Notes: generated from the sequence alone by a model not told the origin. A DNA stretch of 15,474 bases from CAZWSC01 sp964636385 (GCA_964636385.1 CAZWSC010000070.1:1-15474), one strand, 5' to 3'; shown: positions 7,846-15,065, numbered from the stretch's first letter. A program made the numbers and translations.

Positions 7846-8828
7846 TAACGCGCCGCGAATTCCTGGCCAGGTCTGCCGCAGGGGCCGCATGGCTCGGTCT
7901 CGGGGCAGGGTTGTCGCCCCTGGACGGCCTGCTGAGAAGCGCCCGGGCCGCGTCGGGCGATGAGGTCGTCATAACGCTGCTGCACACAAACGACGTCCAT
8001 TCGCGAATCGAGCCCTTTCCCGACGATGGCAGCCGCAACGCGAACATGGCCGGAGCGGCAAGGCGCGCAACCCTCGTGAACAGGACCCGCGGGGAGAACC
8101 CGAACACCCTTCTTCTGGATGCCGGCGATGTCTTCCAGGGGACGCCGTACTTCAACCTGTTCGATGGCGAGGTCGACTTCAGGGTCATGTCGGCGCTGGG
8201 ATACGATGTGATGACCCTGGGTAATCACGAGTTCGACACCGGCGTCGAGGCGCTTGCCCGAGTGGCGCGCGAGCATGCCCGGTTCGCTATCGTCAGCGCC
8301 AACTACGACGTCGCCGGGACGGCGCTGGAAGGCCTGGTCCGCCCGTACGTGATCCGAAACCTGGGCCCGGCCAGGGTCGGGATCTTCGGCCTGGGGATCA
8401 AGCTGGAAGGGCTTGTCGGCGCATCCATGTTCAGGGGTGTGACCTACAGCAACCCGGTCGATGCGGCAAGGGAGACTGCGCGCCGGCTGCGCGAGGTGGA
8501 GAAATGCGACCTTGTCGTCTGTCTCTCACACCTCGGCAACAACGGCTACGCGGGTGAGCCTGGCGAGCAGGATGTGGGACGCGAGGTCGCAGGAATCGAC
8601 TTCATAGCTGGCGGACACAGCCACACATTCATGGATGCCCCCACCCGGGTGAGTCACGGGGACCGCGAGACCCTGATCTTCCAGGTCGGATGGGGCGGGA
8701 TTTACCTCGGTCGGGTCGACTTCCGGATGAGCCGAGGGCGTGTTGTGGAGGCGGTCGCCGCCGCGATGCCTGTGGACGGGCGGTTTCTGGAGACGGAGAC
8801 CGGGGTGACGGCGGAGGGGGTTACGTAG
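7842..8828 (+). CDS. Tat-exported metallophosphatase, 5'-nucleotidase N-terminal domain
   Basis: Predicted 328-residue calcineurin-like phosphoesterase. The ATG at 7842 overlaps the upstream stop as ATGA, indicating translational coupling. Residues 3-10 (TRREFLAR) plus the hydrophobic stretch that follows form a twin-arginine signal, with likely cleavage near ARAAS (about 34-39). The binuclear metal site is complete: D51 and H53 in HTNDVHS, D96 in DAGD, N128-H129-E130 in GNHE, H230 in CLSHLG, and H259 and H261 in GGHSH. The nucleotide-binding C-terminal domain is absent and is supplied by the preceding gene. Tat export fits folding and metal loading before secretion. The last ~15 residues look non-conserved and abut a truncated gene on the opposite strand, so the C-terminus may have been altered. 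The activity class is firm; the exact substrate is unknown. Confidence 0.92.
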   Translation: MITRREFLARSAAGAAWLGLGAGLSPLDGLLRSARAASGDEVVITLLHTNDVHSRIEPFPDDGSRNANMAGAARRATLVNRTRGENPNTLLLDAGDVFQGTPYFNLFDGEVDFRVMSALGYDVMTLGNHEFDTGVEALARVAREHARFAIVSANYDVAGTALEGLVRPYVIRNLGPARVGIFGLGIKLEGLVGASMFRGVTYSNPVDAARETARRLREVEKCDLVVCLSHLGNNGYAGEPGEQDVGREVAGIDFIAGGHSHTFMDAPTRVSHGDRETLIFQVGWGGIYLGRVDFRMSRGRVVEAVAAAMPVDGRFLETETGVTAEGVT

Positions 8829-9029
8829 CACGGGGCGCTCACCGCCGTAGCCGAGGTGGACGAGCACAACGGCTGCGAGCGACGGACCGAGTCCGCCCAG
8901 CACGTACAGCACCACCGTGGGGAACTCCATCCAGGAACGGCCGGAGGCGACAGCGATTCCCCAGAGAGACCAGCTCCAGGCGAACGTCAGGGCGAAGAAC
9001 ACCCACGCCGGCGCGGACCGTTCCGTCAT
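8829..9029 (-). pseudogene. CPBP-family intramembrane protease, 5' fragment only
   Basis: The ATG at 9029 lies one base after the TGA of the DUF6268-like gene, with GGAGG just upstream, so the start is well formed and coupled. About 67 residues resemble the N-terminus of CPBP (CAAX-like) membrane proteases: a first hydrophobic helix (WVFFALTFAWSWSLWGIAVA), then a second with the typical GGLGPSLAAVVLV. The family normally runs about 250-300 residues with an EExxxR motif and further helices, all missing here. The reading frame continues to 8526, but only as antisense of the metallophosphatase gene, whose stop is at 8828. I therefore call it a truncated remnant. The family assignment rests on pattern only. 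Confidence 0.6.
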
Positions 9030-9030
9030 C

Positions 9031-9933
9031 TCAACCTCCTCTACCTCCGCTGGGAGCGAGCCAGGAAAGCCCTGCCCGGAGGTGGGTTCCCCGGCGGAGG
9101 GTTGCGTCTTCAACCCGGGCGCGCCCGGCGTCTTCCACCTCCAGGCGGCGCCGGAGCGATGCTCCGCCGACCAGGGAGAGGCGGAGGTTGTGTGTGAGCG
9201 CCAGTCGGATCTCGGGACCAACATCGATCACCGAGTAGCGTGCGAGCCCGCCCTTCAGTGTGCCGTCCCGGCCCAGGGTGTAGACGTTTCCGTCGAGGTC
9301 GGCCCGAACCCCCACCTCGATTCGGTGGCCGGGCGTCCAGAAGGCCTCCGCATGAGCCGGTGCGAGAACGCCGGCGCGGGCTCGCGCTCCCTCCCACTCC
9401 AGCGCCACGAGGGGCAGTACCCGGCGCTCCCCGAAGGCGTTGGATGCACTCAGGCCGAGGCCCCAGGATCGTCCGGGTGCCCAGGTTCGGGTGAGCAGGG
9501 CCGCGGCCTGGATCGTCGAGTGCTCCCAGCCCGTGTTTCGCAGATCGCTTGCCAGACCCGGTGCAAGCACGAGGGTGAGCTGCGTCCGATGGGACACCGT
9601 TCGTTGGAGAACCAGCTGGAGGTCGATGTCGTAGAGTGACTCCACCCAGACAGGCTCGGCCGGGTCTATGGGCCTGGGGGATATGCCCACACGGCTGCCG
9701 GAGAGCCTGGACGCGAAGAAGGTGTGCTCGCCCCGAATCACGAACGGAACCACGAGAGAGCCACGGAAGACGGTGACCCGGGCCCCGGTCGCGGGGTCCG
9801 AGATCGAGCGCTTCACAGGAGCCGTCGGCAGCAACCCGGCTTCCAACTCGAGAATGGCCGGTCGGGCCTGGATGCCTGTGGCGCTCCATGCAAGCACCAC
9901 GACAGCGAGGCCAGGGGTTATGAGCCTGCTCAT
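9031..9933 (-). CDS. DUF6268-like outer-membrane beta-barrel protein
   Basis: Predicted 300-residue outer-membrane protein. I chose the ATG at 9933 because AAGGA sits 8 bases upstream; a GTG two codons earlier (9939) is too close to that site. A signal peptide covers about the first 23 residues (to IQARP). The mature sequence alternates polar and hydrophobic residues, as barrels do. It carries features I associate with DUF6268 proteins: YDIDLQLVLQRTVSHRTQL, LAPGLASDLRN, LGLSASNAFGERRVLPLVALEW, and AFWTPGHRIEVGVRADLDGNVYTLG. Its start is 2 bases after the stop of a GNAT fragment and its stop is 1 base before a CPBP start, so the three were once a coupled operon. It is the only intact member. 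The barrel call is good; the role is unknown. Confidence 0.75.
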   Translation of the reverse strand: MSRLITPGLAVVVLAWSATGIQARPAILELEAGLLPTAPVKRSISDPATGARVTVFRGSLVVPFVIRGEHTFFASRLSGSRVGISPRPIDPAEPVWVESLYDIDLQLVLQRTVSHRTQLTLVLAPGLASDLRNTGWEHSTIQAAALLTRTWAPGRSWGLGLSASNAFGERRVLPLVALEWEGARARAGVLAPAHAEAFWTPGHRIEVGVRADLDGNVYTLGRDGTLKGGLARYSVIDVGPEIRLALTHNLRLSLVGGASLRRRLEVEDAGRARVEDATLRRGTHLRAGLSWLAPSGGRGG

Positions 9934-9935
9934 CC

Positions 9936-10139
9936 TCACGGTCCTTCCACTCGAGAGGAGTTGGGATGCGGCGGGAACTGCTTCCGCATCAGGTCGAAGC
10001 CGAGGTCCGGAAGCACCTTCTCAACACGGAATCCCCCTTGCAAGTACATGGAACGCGCACCAACGTTGTCCTGCTCCACTCCGAGTTCCATAACGTCCGC
10101 ACTCTCAACTCTCTGGAGACAGGACGCCAATGGAGGAGT
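9936..10139 (-). pseudogene. GNAT acetyltransferase, 3' fragment only
   Basis: A minus-strand frame encodes roughly 66 residues with the C-terminal half of a GNAT fold. The motif LGVEQDNVGARSMYLQGGF matches the family pattern of a beta strand followed by N-x-x-A-x-x-Y-x-x-x-G-F; FRVEKVLPDLGFDLMRKQF follows. The acetyl-CoA-binding N-terminal part (R/Q-x-x-G-x-G/A) is missing. Upstream the frame enters a repeat resembling an insertion-sequence end at about 10176-10222. The open frame reaches a GTG at 10181, but that start lies inside the repeat and is unlikely to be original. The stop at 9936 is 2 bases before the ATG of the DUF6268-like gene, so this was the preceding gene of that operon. The upper boundary is approximate. 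Confidence 0.6.
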
Positions 10140-10162
10140 ACAATCTGAGGCTGGCGGCATGA

Positions 10163-10375
10163 TCAAGCACAGGGAGTCCACCTTAAACTGGCCGCCAAAC
10201 TGTCCAATAAACTGGGTCCACCTCTGCCGAAGCTGCTTACCCTGAGGAGTCTATCAATCGCGAACTGAAGTGCCTGACCAGAGGGCCGGCCCGTTTCGCC
10301 CGCAACTGCCTGAGATGATAACGCGATGCTTCCGGCAAAGAGCGCCATGCTGACACACAATCGTAGCCGGTTCAT
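10163..10375 (-). CDS. Short signal-peptide ORF, probably truncated
   Basis: A 70-residue product begins at the ATG at 10375, behind a strong AGGAGG with 4-base spacing. Residues 1-26 form a clear Sec signal peptide (basic MNRLRL, hydrophobic core, AVAG near the cleavage site). The mature part begins ETGRPSGQALQFAIDRLL. From about residue 51 onward (10225 and below) the codons fall in a repeat resembling an insertion-sequence end. The last 20 residues are therefore probably not original, and a longer gene was cut here. I do not recognise the protein. Translation initiation looks real; a functional product is doubtful. Confidence 0.45.
   Translation of the reverse strand: MNRLRLCVSMALFAGSIALSSQAVAGETGRPSGQALQFAIDRLLRVSSFGRGGPSLLDSLAASLRWTPCA
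10176..10222. repeat. Tandem-like repeat resembling an IS21-type insertion-sequence end
   Basis: TAAACTGG occurs at 10184-10191 and again at 10208-10215, exactly 24 bases apart. GTCCACC occurs at 10176-10182 and 10216-10222, and GTCCA again at 10202. Such spaced direct repeats resemble transposase-binding sites at the ends of IS21-family elements. No transposase gene is adjacent, and the repeat sits between two truncated genes, as a scar would. The IS family is inferred from appearance only. Confidence 0.35.
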
Positions 10376-10614
10376 GCAACCTCCTTTTCGTGTAAGCCTG
10401 ATCGGACCATGTGGGGATTTCGTGACTCCGCTTCTCCCGCACAACAGCACGTCGGCATATGGAACAGCATTCCCTTTCTGAGTAGCCGGCGAATACTGTA
10501 ACTGCTCTGCACGGCGATCAGAACTGTTCATTCTTCCAGCCCCGCGTCGTCGAAACTGTCTAGATCTTGTCTGAATCCGGGAGATCCAGCCCACGCCGTG
10601 TGATCCGGAGGTTC

Positions 10615-10647
10615 ATCGGCCCTGGAGATTGCTGCAAAGGGCCCGAT
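10615..10647 (-). terminator. Terminator-like hairpin after the P-type ATPase gene
   Basis: ATCGGCCCT (10615-10623) and AGGGCCCGAT (10638-10647) pair over 9 bases with one bulge and a 14-base loop. The hairpin starts about 8 bases beyond the ATPase stop on the minus strand. No T-run follows, so it may stabilise the mRNA end rather than terminate on its own. Confidence 0.4.
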
Positions 10648-10655
10648 AGATCAGA

Positions 10656-13199
10656 TCATCCGGGTTCACGCCCCGTTGCCTCGCCACTGCCTCGATCGAA
10701 CAGGCGTCGTTTGCGGGCAGAACGTCGCAGGATTGTCTTCTCGAGCTCAACCAGCAGGAACACAGCCAGGCCGGCCAGGATCACGCAAACCCAGTCGATC
10801 ATGGATAGACCGGCCGTTCCGAAGAGATTCTGGACAGGGCCCAGATACGTGAAGCCAAGCTGGAGGATGACAAGGATGGCTACAGCAAGCAGTGCCAGTC
10901 GGCTTCCGAACAGACCTTTGACGCTCAGCGAGCGGCGCACGATGTATCGACTGTTAAACAGGTAGAAGAGCTGCCCCGCAACCAGAGTGTTAACAGCGAT
11001 CGTTCGGGCTCTTTCGAGATCGTCCGCTTCCCCGTGCCAATACAGAAACAGCCCGGCGGAAGCGACAGCGATCAGAACGGAGACGAAGACAATCCGCCAG
11101 AGAAGGTAGGGCGAGATAATCGGCTCATCCGGCGGTCGAGGGGGACGCCGCATGATCCCGGCCTCTGCCGGCTCGAACGCCAGAGCCAGAGCCAGTGTCA
11201 CGGCAGTAACCATGTTCACCCAGAGGATCTGCAGGGGTGTGATCGGCAGGTGATCGAAAAAGACCAGCACCGAACCGATGACCACAAGGGACTCGGCCCC
11301 GTTGGTGGGCAGGATGAACAGAATCGTCTTGATCAGATTGTCGTAGATAGTCCGTCCTTCCTCCACCGCCCGCTCGATTGTCGCGAAGTTGTCGTCGGCC
11401 AATACCATATGAGCAGCGCCCTTGGCAGCCTCGGAACCCTTGATGCCCATCGCCACGCCCACGTCGGCGCGCTTGAGGGCCGGCGCGTCATTAACGCCGT
11501 CGCCCGTCATGGCCACAATCTGGCCACTGGACTGCAACGCCTGGATCATGCGCAGTTTGTGTTCCGGGCTGGAGCGGGCGAACACATCGTTGTTCCGGAC
11601 CAGATCCGCCACCGCCTCATCGTCTTCGGCGCCGTCCAGATCTCTTCCCGTCACAGCATGCTCGCGGTTCCCGATGCCCATCGACTCGCCAATGCTGCGC
11701 GCAGTCAATGCGTGATCGCCGGTAATCATCTTGACCCGAATGCCGGCGGCACGGCATTTCTCGATGGCTTCGATTGCTTCGTCGCGCGGCGGATCTATGA
11801 TGCCGATCAGCCCGAGCAGGGACAGACCGTCGAGTTTGTCCTCTTCCAGTGACTCATCGGACCCCACACGCTTGGTCGCCACGGCCAGGACACGGTGCCC
11901 GCTGTCAGCCAGTTCCTCCTCTCGTTGCCGCCAGGCATCCTCATCAACCGGTTCATCGCCCCGCCCGGCACGTTGGTTCGAGCACATCCCGAGAACGCGT
12001 TCAGGGGCACCCTTGACATAGACCACGTTCTGTCCCTCCGGGTCCTTGTGCAGGCTGGCCATGTAGCGTCGCTCGGACTCGAAAGGAATCACGTCCAATC
12101 GGGGTCGTTGTTCCCGTTCGTTGTCCCGGTTGATCCCGGCCCTGTGTGCCAGGACCACCGCCGCCCCTTCGGTTGGCGTCCCCTCGATGCGCCACTGGTC
12201 GCCTTCCCGACGCAGGCGGGCGTCGCTGGCCAACAACCCGGCCCTGGCCAGTTCGAGCAGGCCCGGGTGTTCCCCGGGGGAGATCGACTCGTCATCGAGG
12301 CGAAACTCCCCTTCGGGCGCATAACCCGATCCGCTGACGGAGTAGGCGTTGTCGGCCATGGCCACTCTGGCCACGGTCATCTCATTGCGGGTCAGAGTGC
12401 CGGTCTTGTCTGCACAGATGACGGTCACCGAGCCTAGTGTCTCAACGGCGGGCAGCCGTCGAACGATGGCGTTGCGTCTGGCCATGCGTTGCACGCCCAG
12501 GGCCAGGGTGATCGTCATGATAGCCGGAAGGCCCTGAGGAATTGCGGCCACGGCCAGGCTGATGACCGCCATGAGCATCTCCGTGACGGCAAAGCCCCGA
12601 ACGAGATGGCCGAAAGCAAAGAGTGCAATGCCGAGCAGGACGATAATCGCCGCCAACCGGCGTCCGAAAGAATCCATCTTCCGGAGCAGGGGCGTGCTCA
12701 TCTCCTCCACGTGGGAGACCATCTCACTGATGCGGCCGATTTCGGCCTTGCTCCCGGTGGCCACTACAACGCCGAGGATCTGTCCACTCGTTACGATGGT
12801 GCTCGAGTAGGCCATGCTGCTGCGATCACCTATGGGTGCATCCGCCCCGACCGGTTCGACCTTCTTGCCCACCGACTCGGATTCGCCGGTCAGTGCCGCC
12901 TCCTCCGCCTGGGCGGTGCGGGCCTCGAGTATCCGCAGATCGGCCGGAACGCGGTCGCCTGAACGGAGCAGCACGTAGATCAGAACGTTTCTGAACTGCC
13001 GCAGAAACCGCCTAAGAGCGCCTGGACTCGCTTCCGATGGCAACTCGTTTGGTCCGTATTCATCGAGCCGTCTTCGCGCTTCCTCCTGGCTCAGGCCATC
13101 CTCGTCCGTTTCCAGAGCCGATAACACATCGGCCTTCTCCATGGCATGCCATGCCAGATGACCGTCGTCTCCGCCGTTTCCGTTATCTTCGTCGCTCAT
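10656..13199 (-). CDS. P-type cation-transporting ATPase with apparent internal in-frame deletion
   Basis: Predicted 847-residue P2-type (SERCA/PMCA-like) cation ATPase of the cytoplasmic membrane. The ATG at 13199 follows GAGGGG. Motifs in order: N-terminal cation-ATPase domain (LSQEEARRRLDEYGPNELP), actuator TGES (104-107), M4 AAIPQGLPA (218-226), phosphorylation loop DKTGT (D264-T268), nucleotide-site KGAPE (396-400), hinge TGDGVNDAP (565-573), then the C-terminal helices. Between L78 and R79 the sequence jumps from the first membrane helix (NVLIYVLL) directly to RSGDRVPADLR in the actuator domain. Relatives have about 75-80 residues there, including helix 2 and the PGD motif. M4 has Gln222 where calcium pumps have Glu, and M6 (NMVTAVTLAL) lacks the calcium-pump Asp, so the ion is uncertain. 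Transport is unlikely unless the deletion is an assembly error. Confidence 0.9.
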   Translation of the reverse strand: MSDEDNGNGGDDGHLAWHAMEKADVLSALETDEDGLSQEEARRRLDEYGPNELPSEASPGALRRFLRQFRNVLIYVLLRSGDRVPADLRILEARTAQAEEAALTGESESVGKKVEPVGADAPIGDRSSMAYSSTIVTSGQILGVVVATGSKAEIGRISEMVSHVEEMSTPLLRKMDSFGRRLAAIIVLLGIALFAFGHLVRGFAVTEMLMAVISLAVAAIPQGLPAIMTITLALGVQRMARRNAIVRRLPAVETLGSVTVICADKTGTLTRNEMTVARVAMADNAYSVSGSGYAPEGEFRLDDESISPGEHPGLLELARAGLLASDARLRREGDQWRIEGTPTEGAAVVLAHRAGINRDNEREQRPRLDVIPFESERRYMASLHKDPEGQNVVYVKGAPERVLGMCSNQRAGRGDEPVDEDAWRQREEELADSGHRVLAVATKRVGSDESLEEDKLDGLSLLGLIGIIDPPRDEAIEAIEKCRAAGIRVKMITGDHALTARSIGESMGIGNREHAVTGRDLDGAEDDEAVADLVRNNDVFARSSPEHKLRMIQALQSSGQIVAMTGDGVNDAPALKRADVGVAMGIKGSEAAKGAAHMVLADDNFATIERAVEEGRTIYDNLIKTILFILPTNGAESLVVIGSVLVFFDHLPITPLQILWVNMVTAVTLALALAFEPAEAGIMRRPPRPPDEPIISPYLLWRIVFVSVLIAVASAGLFLYWHGEADDLERARTIAVNTLVAGQLFYLFNSRYIVRRSLSVKGLFGSRLALLAVAILVILQLGFTYLGPVQNLFGTAGLSMIDWVCVILAGLAVFLLVELEKTILRRSARKRRLFDRGSGEATGREPG

Positions 13200-13309
13200 T
13201 GGATCCCCTCACCGATAAGACGGATTGCCTGCTCAAGATGCCCGGACATCCGGAGAGTCGGACCACAACGTTCGCACATCTCGCGGATCAACTCCACCTG
13301 CCCATTCCC

Positions 13310-13399
13310 ATCAACCAGATGGCAGTCTCAGGAGCAGGACTCGGGCAGACAGCACGCACCCTCGGTGTCTCCCATTCGACAGTCATGCGGCACAATTGA
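13310..13399 (+). pseudogene. IS1-family InsA remnant (helix-turn-helix segment)
   Basis: Thirty codons ending in TGA at 13397-13399 encode a segment with MAVSGAGLGQTARTLGV and then STVMRHN. It aligns without gaps to the DNA-binding helix-turn-helix of IS1 InsA (IIDMAMNG-VG, TAR, GV, T, RH in matching places). The upstream zinc-ribbon part is not recognisable in any frame, and no InsB transposase follows. I read it as a decayed fragment of an IS1-like element. It is known from pattern memory, not from a search. Confidence 0.5.
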
Positions 13400-13403
13400 G
13401 GAA

Positions 13404-13586
13404 CTAACCGCATGGCTCGGGAAGCGAAGGCGCCGTGGCAGCATCCTGCTTCCTGATCCCGGTCAGTCTGGTGCAGATCCCGCATAACACCGGCTCGGCG
13501 ACCGGGCGGGCGAAGCTCGCGGACTTACCAGTCTTCGTGAACCCACAGCAGGTCAGTTTCACAGTCCCGATCTCGATGGTCTCCAT
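13404..13586 (-). CDS. Possible small Cys-rich (zinc-ribbon-like) protein
   Basis: A 60-codon ORF from the ATG at 13586 shows mostly G/C third positions, as the neighbouring genes do. It has a Cys pair (KLTCCG, residues 13-14) and a CGIC knuckle at about residues 32-35, with the basic segment FTKTGKSASFARPVAEP between them. This spacing could bind zinc. Upstream there is no strong ribosome binding site, only GGGG about 10 bases before the ATG, and the frame stays open to 13631. It lies between an IS1 remnant and the exported propeller gene, where decay is likely. I do not recognise a family, and it may be non-coding. Confidence 0.35.
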   Translation of the reverse strand: METIEIGTVKLTCCGFTKTGKSASFARPVAEPVLCGICTRLTGIRKQDAATAPSLPEPCG

Positions 13587-13649
13587 GCGATCAGGCCCCG
13601 TGCCCTTCTGCCCCAGCCGTTGCGTTCGCATGCAGGCCGCAGCCGGCTG

Positions 13650-13670
13650 GTGATGAGGCTACCTCATCAC
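13650..13670 (-). terminator. Perfect 9-bp hairpin with the stop codon in its loop
   Basis: GTGATGAGG (13650-13658) and CCTCATCAC (13662-13670) form a perfect 9-bp inverted repeat. The 3-base loop is the TAG stop codon of the exported protein gene on the minus strand. No T-tract follows. It may act as a transcript-end or anti-decay structure, or be coincidental. Confidence 0.35.
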
Positions 13671-15065
13671 GGTAACCTTCATGGTCGCGCAGGGTCCGTC
13701 GCCCGCGCTGACACGCAGCATGTAGATCCCGGAGGGAACCTCGCTTCCGCGGCTGTCGAGACCATCCCACGTTGTCTGATGCCGGCCGCCTTCCATCGAT
13801 CCCTCCGTCAGGGTCCTCACGAGGCGGCCCCGGAGATCATGGACCGACACGGTTGCGCTCTCTGCCCACGGTAGGGTGAACTCGATCGCCGTCGTTGTGC
13901 TGAAAGGATTCGGTGAGATCCTGCCGATGGCCGGCGACAGCGAGGTCTGACCCGGACCCTGGTCCCCCTCCACGGAGGACAGGTCCATCACAACGTACTC
14001 GATGAAGCGCGACTGGCCTGAGTACTTCGTGTCGATCAGGTTGCCGTTCCTGTCGATCACGAAGACGCCGTCGGTGGATGTGGTCAGTATGTGCCCGTCA
14101 TCGAGGTCGTACACACCCCGGAAGCCCGACATGGTGCCCGGGCGGTACACACCGACCAACTGCCCGTCGGTTGTGAGCTCAACCACACCAACCTGGGCGC
14201 CGCTGAAGTTGCCCACCAGGACATTGCCGCCGCCGGGGATCTCGTAGTGCTGCTGCGGGAAGCTGGTAACGGGCGCGAACTCGCCGATGAACCCGCCGGA
14301 TTCGAGTTCGTAACTGAGGATCTGGTTGGTGTTGATGCTGCTGACCAGCCAGTCAGAGCCCACGCGCTCGTAGATATCGAACGGGGAGTTGAGGCCGCCG
14401 CTTCCGTTGCCTACGAAGTTGCCGAGGTAGTTTCCTGCCTGGTCGAACTCCGCGATGGCGTTGGCATTCGTCCCGCCTCCGACGGATACCAGCAGGTTAC
14501 CGTTCGGCCGCAGTGCTATGCCGCGGATGTTCTGCATGATCGCTGTGTTCTCGCCACCGGCAGGTGCGAAGACCCCGAGGTAGTTGCCGTCGAGATCGTA
14601 CTGGTGGACGACATTCCGGGTCTGGTCGGAGACCAGGAAGGTGTTGGATGGGCCGAGAATCGCGTGGATGGCCGTTCCTGTGGCGTCCGGATCGAGGGTG
14701 ATGAAGTCCAGGGTCACAACATCGCCCGAAGACGGATCGAGGGCCATCAGGCGCTTGTTGGTCGAATCGGGGATGAGAAGCAGGCCCACGACGCGCAGCA
14801 TCTCGTGCGCGCGCTGCAGAGCGGCAGGATCAGTGACCTGTGGACTCGCCACAGCATCAGGTTCGGCCAGGTATACCTGGAACTCCGGATCGAAGACCCA
14901 CTCCGGGCCCAGAGGCTCCTGGCTGGCCCGCATGCCGGTCAGCTCGCTTATGACAACCATGTCCGGCTGGTCCGCACGCGCCACCGTCGAAAGCCCGGCC
15001 GACAGCGCCACGCAGATGATCAGGACAAGCAGTTCCGACCTCTTCACCACGTTACAGGTTTTCAT
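13659..15065 (-). CDS. Exported beta-propeller-like protein with FlgD/T9SS-like C-terminal domain
   Basis: Predicted 468-residue exported protein. The ATG at 15065 follows AGGAGGT with 7-base spacing; the frame runs open to 15248 but lacks protein-like sequence there. A signal peptide spans about residues 1-31 (hydrophobic LLVLIICVALSAGL, cleavage near ARA). The centre repeats short beta units typical of NHL/SMP-30-like propellers: VHQYDLDGNYLGVFAP, IAEFDQAGNYLGNF, ILSYELESGGFIGEF and VFVIDRNGNLIDT. The last 90 residues, from about ISPNPFSTTTAIEF through VHDLRGRLVRTL to GIYMLRV, form the Ig-like FlgD/T9SS-type tail common on surface or secreted proteins of FCB-group and related phyla. A substrate cannot be named. 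It lies 204 bases downstream of an aconitase-like gene and has its own candidate promoter. Confidence 0.85.
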   Translation of the reverse strand: MKTCNVVKRSELLVLIICVALSAGLSTVARADQPDMVVISELTGMRASQEPLGPEWVFDPEFQVYLAEPDAVASPQVTDPAALQRAHEMLRVVGLLLIPDSTNKRLMALDPSSGDVVTLDFITLDPDATGTAIHAILGPSNTFLVSDQTRNVVHQYDLDGNYLGVFAPAGGENTAIMQNIRGIALRPNGNLLVSVGGGTNANAIAEFDQAGNYLGNFVGNGSGGLNSPFDIYERVGSDWLVSSINTNQILSYELESGGFIGEFAPVTSFPQQHYEIPGGGNVLVGNFSGAQVGVVELTTDGQLVGVYRPGTMSGFRGVYDLDDGHILTTSTDGVFVIDRNGNLIDTKYSGQSRFIEYVVMDLSSVEGDQGPGQTSLSPAIGRISPNPFSTTTAIEFTLPWAESATVSVHDLRGRLVRTLTEGSMEGGRHQTTWDGLDSRGSEVPSGIYMLRVSAGDGPCATMKVTVMR

